Origin: JACRBK01 sp964427955
Lineage (GTDB): Bacteria; Chloroflexota; Anaerolineae; Aggregatilineales; Aggregatilineaceae
Direction of reading: 5' to 3'
DNA length: 29,582 bases
Assembly (NCBI GenBank): GCA_964427955.1
Contig: CAYRWY010000021.1
Coordinates: 1 to 29,582 of the forward strand
The notes beneath the pieces were generated by a model, which was given only the letters and a program-made list of their open reading frames with translations, ran no database searches and had not been told where the DNA came from. Positions within the stretch are counted from its first letter, which is position 1, and every line of letters starts with the position of its first letter. Below, piece by piece: positions 16,097-23,654 of this stretch. Both the position numbers and the translations under genes were made by a program.

Positions 16097-16124
16097 TCAG
16101 GGGCAGTTTGCCCCTGATGTTTTC
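16097..16124 (+). terminator. Intrinsic terminator after the zinc-ribbon gene
   Basis: TCAGGGGCA (16097-16105) and TGCCCCTGA (16109-16117) form a 9-bp perfect stem with a 3-nt loop, followed by TGTTTTC. It lies just after the zinc-ribbon stop. Confidence 0.8.
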
Positions 16125-16160
16125 TATAATCCTTATTGTCCCGACAGCGATAAGGATTAT
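16125..16160 (+). promoter_or_regulatory. Consensus -10 and 11-bp inverted repeat before the antiporter
   Basis: A perfect TATAAT (16125-16130) overlaps the left arm of an 11-bp perfect inverted repeat, ATAATCCTTAT (16126-16136) and ATAAGGATTAT (16150-16160). The right arm contains the AAGGA Shine-Dalgarno of the antiporter. The site could be an operator. If transcription starts further upstream, it could instead be an RNA hairpin that hides the ribosome binding site. Confidence 0.55.
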
Positions 16161-16163
16161 TTT

Positions 16164-17384
16164 ATGGCCCAGTTCTTCCTGGCCCTCGGCCTCATTCTGA
16201 TCATTGCCAAAGCGTCGAGCTACGTCAGCCTGCGCCTGGGCCAGCCGTCGATGGTCGGCGCGCTGTTCGCCGGGGTCGCGCTGGGACCGGGCGCGCTGGG
16301 CTTTTACGCCTGGCCGGTCTTCAAGCAGGATCAAAGCCAGTCCATCGCCACGCTGGCCGAACTGGGCTTCATGCTGCTGGTGTTCGGGGCCGGGCTGGAG
16401 CTGCGGCTGTCGGACCTGTTGAAGTGGGGCCGCGTGGTCTTTTTCAGCGGGTGGCTGGGCGTGATCGTGACCATGCTCGCCGTGCCGCCGCTGATGCTGC
16501 TGGCGCATTACGATCTCGGGATTGCGCTGTTCACGGCGATCACGCTGGCCGGGACCGGCAACGGCGTCGCGGCGCAGATGGTGCTCGAAATGGACATGAT
16601 CCGGTCCAAAGTCGGCGTAGCGATCCTCTATGCGGCCATGATCGACGACATCCTGATCGTGCTGGCGCTCTCGATGCTGATCGCCTTCAAAGCAGCGGGC
16701 GTGATCGTAATCGAGGACGTGGCGCTGACGGTGGCGCGGATTTCCAGCTTCATCGCGGCGGCCACCCTGAGCGGCTGGATCGTGCTGCCCTGGCTGGCGG
16801 AAAAGGTGGACGATCTGCCGATCCAGGCCGGGGCGATCATGGTGGCGGTCAGCAGCGTGCTGGTGCTCGGCTGGGCGGCGGAAGAGTTGGGCCACATGAA
16901 CGCGATCACCGGGGCGTTCATCGCCGGGCTGTGCCTGGGCAACACGCGCGAAGCCACGCACCAGAAAATCGAACGCGGCGTCGAAGCGATCAACGAAGGG
17001 CTGCTCGTGCCGGTCTTTTTCATCAACCTGGGGATTCGCACCGACATGCGCGTGCTGCATTTCAGCAGCGCCGGGCTGATCCTGGTCCTGCTGGCGGTGT
17101 CGGTGCTCACCAAGCTGATCGGATGCGGGATCGGCGCGCGGCTGGGCGGCTTCGACCGGCGGTCGGCGCTGCACCTGGCGCTGGGCATGGTCCCGCGCGG
17201 CGCGGTGGGGCTGGCGATTGGCTCGATTGGGCTGCGCTACGGGCTGATGACCAACACTCTGTTCCCGCAGATCGTGCTGGTCGTGCTGGGCACGACGGTG
17301 ATCGCGCCGCCGCTGGTGCGCTGGATGAATCTGCACCCCGCGCTGCTGCCGGAAGAGGACGGCGTCGTTATTCCAGCGGCCTGA
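16164..17384 (+). CDS. CPA2-family monovalent cation/proton antiporter
   Basis: A 406-aa inner-membrane protein with about 12-13 helices and the Na_H_Exchanger fold. The ion-binding pair is D161-D162 in AAMIDDILIV, as in electrogenic CPA2 members. The conserved basic residue R345 lies in GMVPRGAVGLAIG. The N-terminal helices (SLRLGQPSMVGALFAGVALGP) match KefB/NapA-type proteins. There is no C-terminal RCK/TrkA-N domain, so this is a short form lacking the ligand-gating module. Substrate may be Na+ or K+. AAGGA lies 7 nt before ATG 16164. The 3' end overlaps the convergent xseB by 17 bp. Confidence 0.9.
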   Translation: MAQFFLALGLILIIAKASSYVSLRLGQPSMVGALFAGVALGPGALGFYAWPVFKQDQSQSIATLAELGFMLLVFGAGLELRLSDLLKWGRVVFFSGWLGVIVTMLAVPPLMLLAHYDLGIALFTAITLAGTGNGVAAQMVLEMDMIRSKVGVAILYAAMIDDILIVLALSMLIAFKAAGVIVIEDVALTVARISSFIAAATLSGWIVLPWLAEKVDDLPIQAGAIMVAVSSVLVLGWAAEELGHMNAITGAFIAGLCLGNTREATHQKIERGVEAINEGLLVPVFFINLGIRTDMRVLHFSSAGLILVLLAVSVLTKLIGCGIGARLGGFDRRSALHLALGMVPRGAVGLAIGSIGLRYGLMTNTLFPQIVLVVLGTTVIAPPLVRWMNLHPALLPEEDGVVIPAA

Positions 17385-17583
17385 TCTCGCCCGACGCCGT
17401 GATCTGCTGCACGCGCAGTTCGGCAGAATCGAGCATCTCGCCGCACAGCCGGGCCAACTGCTGGCCGCGCTCGTACAGCGTGACAGACTCTTCCAGTGTC
17501 AGGTCGCCGGATTCCATCCGGGCGACGACTTCTTCGAGTTGGGCATAGGCCTGTTCAAAGGTCAGCTTTTCGTCATTGGGCAT
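17368..17583 (-). CDS. xseB: Exodeoxyribonuclease VII small subunit
   Basis: A 71-aa helical protein of the XseB family: LTFEQAYAQLEEVVARMESGDLTLEESVTLYERG is the standard core (split here as LTFEQAYAQLEEVVARME and SGDLTLEESVTLYERG, residues 7-40), and LARLCGEMLDSAELRVQQI follows. It binds XseA to form exonuclease VII, which degrades single-stranded DNA in the cytoplasm. GAGGA stands 6 nt before ATG 17583, immediately after the assembly gap. It is separated from xseA by the large kinase gene but lies in the same direction. The 3' end overlaps the antiporter gene. Confidence 0.93.
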   Translation of the reverse strand: MPNDEKLTFEQAYAQLEEVVARMESGDLTLEESVTLYERGQQLARLCGEMLDSAELRVQQITASGEIRPLE

Positions 17584-17594
17584 GATCGGTCCTC

Positions 17595-17694
17595 NNNNNN
17601 NNNNNNNNNNNNNNNNNNNNNNNNNNNNNNNNNNNNNNNNNNNNNNNNNNNNNNNNNNNNNNNNNNNNNNNNNNNNNNNNNNNNNNNNNNNNNN
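17595..17694. other. Assembly gap (100 N)
   Basis: Exactly 100 N of unknown true length between the kinase gene and xseB. It hides the kinase C-terminus and stop. The apparent open frame across the gap should not be read as a fusion with the residues after it. Confidence 0.98.
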
Positions 17695-20600
17695 ATGGCC
17701 GACTCTACCCAGCGGGAGAACTCCGGCCCTAAAAGGTGCACGCGCGCCTGCGCGAAGTCCTCCTGCGCGCCCAGCGGGTCGTCCATGGCCTGGCGCATCT
17801 GGCCGCGCAGCAGGTGCAGCAGCTCGAAATCATCACTGGCCTGGATCGCGTTGTCCAGGGCGTGCCGGGCGGCGGCATAGTTTTGCAGATTGCAGTAGGC
17901 CAGCCCTTGCAGCATGAACAGGTCGCCCAGGTCGCGCGCGCCGCGTGACAGGTCGATCTGGTCCGGGTGCGCAGTCAGATAGTCCTCGACCGCCTGGACA
18001 TCCTGGATCACGCTGTCATACTGCCCCAGGACCAGGTTCGTCGCCGCCGAGAAAAAGGTCCCGGTGAAGTCGTGATCGACCCGGCTGCCGTAGAGCGCCT
18101 GCATGGCCCGGTTGGTCAATTCCGGATCGGGATATTCGGTCAGCATGGTGCGCATGAGCGTCTGGGCAGCAGCCATCTGCCCCTCGCGCAGATTGATCAT
18201 CAGCAGCGGGATGTAGGGCAGGTTGGCGTTGGCTCCCAGATCGATGGCGTGCTGCAAGTCGGCCTGCGCCGACGCAAAATCGTCCGTGCCATAATAGTAG
18301 ATAATCCCGCGCATGAAGAAAGCGAACCAGTCATCCGGTCGCAGGTCGATGATCTGGCCATAATTCTGGATGACTTGCTGGCGCGCGTCGGCCTGGGCCG
18401 GGTCAACCGACTCGGCCAACATATACAGCGGCAGCGTCCAGGTGGCCGGACCGATCCGCCGGGCGGTTTCGAGGTCCGCGAGCGCTGCCTCGTCCTCCCC
18501 GGCGCGCAAATTCGCCAGGCTCCGGTAGCTGTAGATCAGCGGATTGCTGCCATCAACCGCCAGGGCCTCCGTCAATTCCTGAATGGCCTCCGGGGTATCG
18601 GAGCGGTAGTTCATCAGGGCGCGATGCAGGTGGGCGCCGATGCTGTTGTCCTTGACGTCGCCGCTGGGGGTATTGACAGTGCTGGCATACATCAGGGTGA
18701 GGATCAGCTCGTATTCGCCACCGTCCGCCATGCTGAGGATGTTGAGCAGATCGAGCACCTGGATCGCCGCCGACTGCCGCCGCTCGTCGGTCAGGTACAC
18801 CCGGACGTTGGCCGACTGCTCGACCATCTCCCGCCCGAAGGGAATATGGGGAAAGCCTTCCAGCGAGCCAACCTGGATCTCAAGCTCGATCAAGGAGGGC
18901 GTGTAATTGCCCCAGATGACGACTGCGGCCTGGTTAGCCTCGGCTACCGTGCGGGCTTCGTCGCTGGAGGTGATGATCGAGGGGTAGCGGACGACGCGAA
19001 TCCCGGAATTGGGGATGCCCTCTTCAAAAGTCCGAGACAGGTTCTCGGCCACAAAACGGGAGACGTCGCGTTCCGTCACGCCGTCCAGCGGCTCGATCTG
19101 GGCGACCAGCACGAGCTGTTCGCCCGGCTGCAACGCCCTGGTTCCCGCGTCAGGCGCGGGCGTGGTCGTCTCGGCAGGCTGTGGCAGGGCCAGGTCCGGC
19201 GTAAAGAAGGTCGCGCAGCCCAGGGTACCCGCCTGGACCGCCTCGACATAGGGCGCGAAGACGTCCGCCTGTAGTCCGCCGGTGATGAGGTCGAAATCTG
19301 CCGCGGCGGCTGCCTCGTCGCCCAGGCGCAGCCGGGCATCCGCCTGCATCAGCGTATTCAAGGTAAACAAGGGATCGATCCGGTTTTCGGCCACGAAACT
19401 CTGTTCGGCAGAGGCGTAGTCGTTCTGAGCGCAGTAAGCCATGCCCTGCAAGAAATAGGCGTCTTCCATCTCAGGGTAAACTTGCAGCACGCGCTGGGTA
19501 TCTTCGATCACCGCTTCGTAGCGGCCCAACGTCTGGTTGGTGAAGGCCGACAGGGTGACCTCGTAAGGGTTGGTCCCGGTGCCCTTGAAGGTCGCCCGCA
19601 GCAGGCGCGTCATGTAGCTGGGATCGGGGAACTCGGCCAGGATCGTGCGGATCGACTGCTGCGCGTCGTCCAGCCGCCCTTCGTGCATGGCGATCAGCGC
19701 TGCGTAGACGTACGGGAAATTCGCTTCCGGGTGGAGCGCAATCGCCGCGTCGAAATCGGCTTGTGCCAGGTCGAGCACCCCCGGCACCTCGTTCGCAAAT
19801 CCATAGTAGACCGCTCCCCGGAAAAAGAGCGGGAACCAGTCGTCGGGGCGCTGCTGGATCACCTGGGAGAACAGGTCGATCACGGTGGCGTCCTGGGCGA
19901 AATTCGCCAGCAGCAGCACCGGCATGGCCCAGCCCGCCGGACCAATGCGCTGGGCGGTCAGGGCATCCTGGCGCGCAGCGTCGAGCAGGCCCTGGCGCTG
20001 CTTCAGGATGCTGCTGTTGACGTAGAGCAGCGGGTTGGCCGGATCGAGATCCATCGCGCTCTGCAAGTCCTGCGCGGCCTGGGCCGGGTCCTGGTCGCTC
20101 TGGTAGCGGTGGACGTAACTCGCCACGCTGTTGCCCACGATCTCCGCGGGGGTCACGCTCAGGGCATCCTGGATCGCGCTGGATCGCATGGACTCAAAGC
20201 CGTTCCCGTCGGCGGTTTGCAGCAGGCTTATCACGCCCAACACCTGGGGGGCGACGGAGACGGTGCGCGCATTGGCGAGGTGTACCCGCACGTTCATGGT
20301 GCGGTCCAGGGTCTCCCGGTCGAATTGGAGGTAGGGGAAGGCGGCCAGGCTGCCCACCTGGACGGTCACCTCGATCATGTCCGGGGAATAGCTGCCCCAG
20401 ACCACGACCGTCGCGCCCGCCTTTTCCGCCACCTGGATCGCTTCTTCTTCGGAGGTGATCACGCGGGAATAACTGCGGACGCGCAGGTTCGAAAAGGCGA
20501 CGGTACGTTCCAGCGTTTCTTTGAGATCGCTGGTGATGAAGCGGGTCACTTCGTTGGCATTGCCGGGCTGCACCACCCCGGCGAGATTTTCCAGGTTGGC

Positions 20601-21905
20601 CACCAGGATCATGTACTCTCCGGCCTGGACCGGCTCGACGTTCAGTTCGCCCTGGGGCGTGCTGCTGCCTGCCGCGCCGCCTTCGTCACCGGTCGGTACC
20701 AGCGCTAGCGGCGTAGCATGGTCGGTCTGCTCTTTGTTCCGGTCGGGTCCAAAGAAGATGGCGACGACCACCACCAGCGAGCAGGCCAGCACCGTGACGA
20801 TGATCGTCAGGGCGATCCAGGGCCATTTCGAGGTGGATACGGCGGGCATGGTGCCGGTGCTGTAGATCATGCCGCCCGGCGTCTGCGGGGCCGGGATCGG
20901 GCCGGACGCCGAGGACGGTCCCCCAGGGGGCGACGGATAGAGCGAAAAGCCGTGCGTCTGATCCGGCGAGGCGCGCACCATCGCCGGGATGCTGCCGCCC
21001 TCGTGATCCGACGGCGTGGCGAAGCGCGACTCTTCCGAGGTCTGGCTTTGCGCCAACACGATCTGGCGCAGCGGCGTGTCCAGGCTGCGGATGATCGCTT
21101 CCAGCTCGGCGCCGATCAGCCGGACGCTGGAGATGCGGCGCTCGCGATCTTTTTCGAGCATCCGGTAGACCAGCATCACCAGGGGTTCGGGGAGCGAAGG
21201 GCGCAGCCGCAGCAGATCGGGGGCGGGCTTGGTCAAGATCGCCGTCACGACCGCCGCCGTGCTGGATTCCTGAAACGGCACGCGCCCGGCCAGCATCTCG
21301 TACAGCATCACGCCGAACGACCAGATGTCGGTGCGTTCGTCCAGTTCCAGGCCGTTGCACGCCTCGGGGCTGAGGTAGGCGTACGTCCCGATCACCGAGC
21401 CGGTCTGGGTCAGGCGGGTGCGGTCGCTCAGGTGCGCCACGCCGAAATCGGTCAGGCGCGGGGTGCTATCTTCGGCCAGCAGCACGTTATCCGGCTTGAT
21501 GTCGCGGTGAATGATGTTCAGTCGGTGGGCGCGGGTCAGGGCATCGGCCAGGTCCAGCGCGATATTCAGCACCGCTTCGAGCGGCAGCCGGCCCTGATCG
21601 TCGAGCAGATCGCGCAGGGAACCGCCGCTGACAAATTCCATAATCAGGTAATGTTTGGTGGCATCTTCAAAAGCGTCCAGCAGCGTGACAATATTGGGAT
21701 GGTTCAGTTGGCGCAGGGCTTCTCCCTCGCGCCGGAAACGATCCACCAGATCTGGATTGCTTTCGACGATATTCTGGTGCAGCAGTTTGATCGCGACGGC
21801 CTGGTTCGTGTATATGTCGGTCCCGCGATACACGTCGCCCATGCCACCCCGCCCGATCAGCGTGTCGATTTGATAACGTCCGGCAATCAGTGCATACTCG
21901 CTCAT
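17695..21905 (-). CDS. Transmembrane Ser/Thr protein kinase with duplicated TolB-N-like/TPR ectodomain (3' end in gap)
   Basis: At least 1403 residues. The PknB-type kinase domain (about 11-275) is complete: GRGGMGDVY (18-26), K40, HRDIKPDN (133-140, catalytic D135), DFG (153-155), an activation loop with Thr (TRLTQTGSVIGTYAYLSPE) and DIWSFGVMLYEM. A Pro/Ser-rich juxtamembrane stretch leads to one membrane helix (361-386). Outside, two homologous units (about 429-915 and 922-end) each start with a TolB-N/FlgO-like domain (YMILVANLEN..TVVVWGSYSP and QLVLVAQIEP..AVVIWGNYTP) followed by TPR repeats (LDPANPLLYVNS, YFLQGMAYCAQNDYASAEQ). I choose ATG 21905, with AGGGA about 8 nt upstream, over TTG 21923. 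It starts 19 bp after xseA. The sensed signal and the substrates are unknown. Confidence 0.9.
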
Positions 21906-21924
21906 CGACAAATCCCTGTCCAAG

Positions 21925-23136
21925 TCATCCGGTGTGAAGATCTTGCTTGCGGACGGTCGCGGTCAGCCGCCCATCATGCAGTGTAATGTGGATGGAAGTT
22001 CCTTCGGCGGCCTCGCGCGCGCTGGTAACCCGGTGGCCATCCCCGGCCCGGGTGACGAGCGCGTAACCGCGCTGCAACAGCCGGAGCGGGTTGGCGGCTT
22101 CCAGCGCCCGCTGCTGGGCTTCCAACCGGTCGCGCCGCCGGGTGTTCTCGCTGCGCAGGTGCAGCGCCGCCCGGCCCATCAGGTCGTCGATACGCTGCCG
22201 GGCGTTCTGGATGGTCGTCTGCGGCGCGGATCGCTCCAACCAGCGCGTCTGGTGGGCGATCCCCTGGCGGTGCTCGGCGATCCCGGCGCGCAGCGTTTCC
22301 GTCATGCGTTCGGACCAGAGCCGTAGCTTACTACGCAGTACAGCGCCGTCCGGTGTCAAAATCTCGGCAGCCGCCGAGGGAGTCGGCGCGCGATAATCGG
22401 CGGCGAAATCGACCAGGGTGAAGTCGATCTCATGTCCTACGCCGGTGACGATGGGCAGCCGCGACTCGGCGACGGCGCGCACCACGGTTTCGTCGTTGAA
22501 GCACCACAGGTCTTCCAGGCTGCCCCCGCCGCGGGCCAGCAGGATCACGTCCACGGCAGTGAATTCATTCAGGCGGCGGATCGCGTCCACGATCTGCGAA
22601 GGAGCTTCTTTGCCCTGAACCAGCGTGGGGCTGAGGACGATCTCGACCAGCGGGTAACGCCGCCGCAGCACGTTCTGAATGTCCTGAAAAGCGGCGGTCG
22701 TGGGCGAGGTGACGACGCCGATCTGGCGCGGAAAAGCCGGAATCGGACGTTTGCGATCCACGTCGAACAAACCTTCCGCTTCCAACCTGGCTTTGAGCAG
22801 CTCGAACTGCCGGTTGAGATCGCCCACTCCGGCGGGCTGGAGCACGTCGCAGGTAAGCTGGTACTGGCCGCGCGCTTCGTAGACCGACACCCGGCCATGC
22901 GCCAGCAGCCGGTCGCCGTGCTGCGGATCGAACCGCAAGGTCGATGCCTGCGCTCGCCACATGACGCACTTCAACTCGCTTTTGTCATCTTTCAGAGTGA
23001 AATAGAAGTGGCCGGATGACGCCCGCGTGAGGTTGCTCGCTTCCCCTTCGACCCATACATCCTGGAGGTCCGGATCGAGATCGAGCAGGTCGCGAATGTG
23101 AGCAGTGAGCTGCCAGACGGTAAAAGTCTCGGTCAT
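21925..23136 (-). CDS. xseA: Exodeoxyribonuclease VII large subunit
   Basis: A 403-aa catalytic subunit of exonuclease VII, the processive single-strand nuclease active in DNA repair. The N-terminal OB-fold (1-100: VWVEGEASNLTRASSGHFYF) binds DNA. The catalytic domain shows IGVVTSPTTAAFQDI (139-153), LLARGGGSLEDLWCFNDE (199-215) and GVGHEIDFTLVDFAADYRAP (232-251). A long coiled coil (about 265-365) binds the small subunit, and LLQRGYALVTR closes the protein. An ORF extends to 23169, but ATG 23136 (MTETFTVWQL) gives the family start, with AAGG about 11 nt upstream. The kinase and then xseB follow on the same strand. Confidence 0.95.
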   Translation of the reverse strand: MTETFTVWQLTAHIRDLLDLDPDLQDVWVEGEASNLTRASSGHFYFTLKDDKSELKCVMWRAQASTLRFDPQHGDRLLAHGRVSVYEARGQYQLTCDVLQPAGVGDLNRQFELLKARLEAEGLFDVDRKRPIPAFPRQIGVVTSPTTAAFQDIQNVLRRRYPLVEIVLSPTLVQGKEAPSQIVDAIRRLNEFTAVDVILLARGGGSLEDLWCFNDETVVRAVAESRLPIVTGVGHEIDFTLVDFAADYRAPTPSAAAEILTPDGAVLRSKLRLWSERMTETLRAGIAEHRQGIAHQTRWLERSAPQTTIQNARQRIDDLMGRAALHLRSENTRRRDRLEAQQRALEAANPLRLLQRGYALVTRAGDGHRVTSAREAAEGTSIHITLHDGRLTATVRKQDLHTG

Positions 23137-23170
23137 GATGGTTTGGACCTTGTATAGCGGCGCTGGCAAA

Positions 23171-23176
23171 ATTGTA
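23171..23176 (-). promoter_or_regulatory. Putative -10 box for the xseA-kinase-xseB unit
   Basis: TACAAT on the minus strand (23176-23171) lies 34 bp before the xseA start. The -35 region is weak, so this is a tentative call. Confidence 0.3.
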
Positions 23177-23221
23177 CACCACCCGGCCCGGCAAAGCTAT
23201 GCGGCGGCAGGGCAAATCTGC

Positions 23222-23227
23222 TAGAAT
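23222..23227 (+). promoter_or_regulatory. Putative -10 box for the 103-aa orphan gene
   Basis: TAGAAT at 23222-23227 lies 39 bp before the ATG of the small gene. No clear -35 hexamer is seen. Confidence 0.3.
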
Positions 23228-23266
23228 GTGGGGCGAATACCTACTACAAAGGTCGAGGAAAAACCT

Positions 23267-23578
23267 ATGGATGAGGCAGCACGCGAACAACTGGCCCAAC
23301 GCCTGAGCGCAATGAACCTGAAAGAAGTGCGGAACGAGATTCGCAGCCTGGATGCTGACGCGGACATGGTCTTTTGGCGCAATGCCGTCCGCGACGAATA
23401 CCAGACCCAATGGCTGCTGCCCAATGCCGGGGTCAGCATCATCCTGGTGGAGAAAAATAACCTTCAGGCGTCAGAACGTGCCATTGGCGGCGGTCCGGGC
23501 AAGTGGAATGCCCAGAAAGCCGACTATCACTACGTCGAGGCACGCGTACAGCCTCTCACGCGGCCCGTGAAGAAATAA
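23267..23578 (+). CDS. Uncharacterised 103-aa protein
   Basis: A small soluble protein with no signal peptide or membrane segment. An N-terminal charged helix (AREQLAQRLSAMNLKEVRNEIRSL, read as AREQLAQRLSAM and NLKEVRNEIRSL) is followed by DADMVFWRNAVRDEYQTQW, a hydrophobic strand VSIILVEKN and a Gly/Lys-rich C-terminus ending RPVKK. I recognise no family. An upstream ATG at 23228 exists, but ATG 23267 has GAGGA about 8 nt upstream and fits a helix start. It is divergent from xseA and convergent with the VWA gene, with a 13-bp hairpin just after its stop. Clear RBS, normal codon use and a flanking hairpin support it as a real gene. Confidence 0.75.
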   Translation: MDEAAREQLAQRLSAMNLKEVRNEIRSLDADADMVFWRNAVRDEYQTQWLLPNAGVSIILVEKNNLQASERAIGGGPGKWNAQKADYHYVEARVQPLTRPVKK

Positions 23579-23589
23579 ACCCCTAAATA

Positions 23590-23619
23590 CGGAGGGGGTA
23601 TCACGCGATACCCCCTCCG
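23590..23619. terminator. 13-bp perfect hairpin between convergent genes
   Basis: CGGAGGGGGTATC (23590-23602) and GATACCCCCTCCG (23607-23619) form a perfect stem with a 4-nt loop. It is placed between the ends of the 103-aa gene and the VWA gene, so it can serve both directions. There is no long T tract. Confidence 0.65.
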
Positions 23620-23654
23620 GTCATGTGCCTGTCAACGCGCCGCGGCGTGTCTCG

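Noticed and set aside
14256..17336. Long minus-strand frames opposite murJ (14256-15296) and opposite the antiporter (16062-17336)
   Set aside because: His/Gln/Arg-rich composition, no motif and no ribosome site. The plus-strand proteins are unmistakable.
17967..21986. Three plus-strand frames of 408-435 codons opposite the kinase gene
   Set aside because: Each is antisense to kinase or TPR coding sequence and has shadow-like composition.
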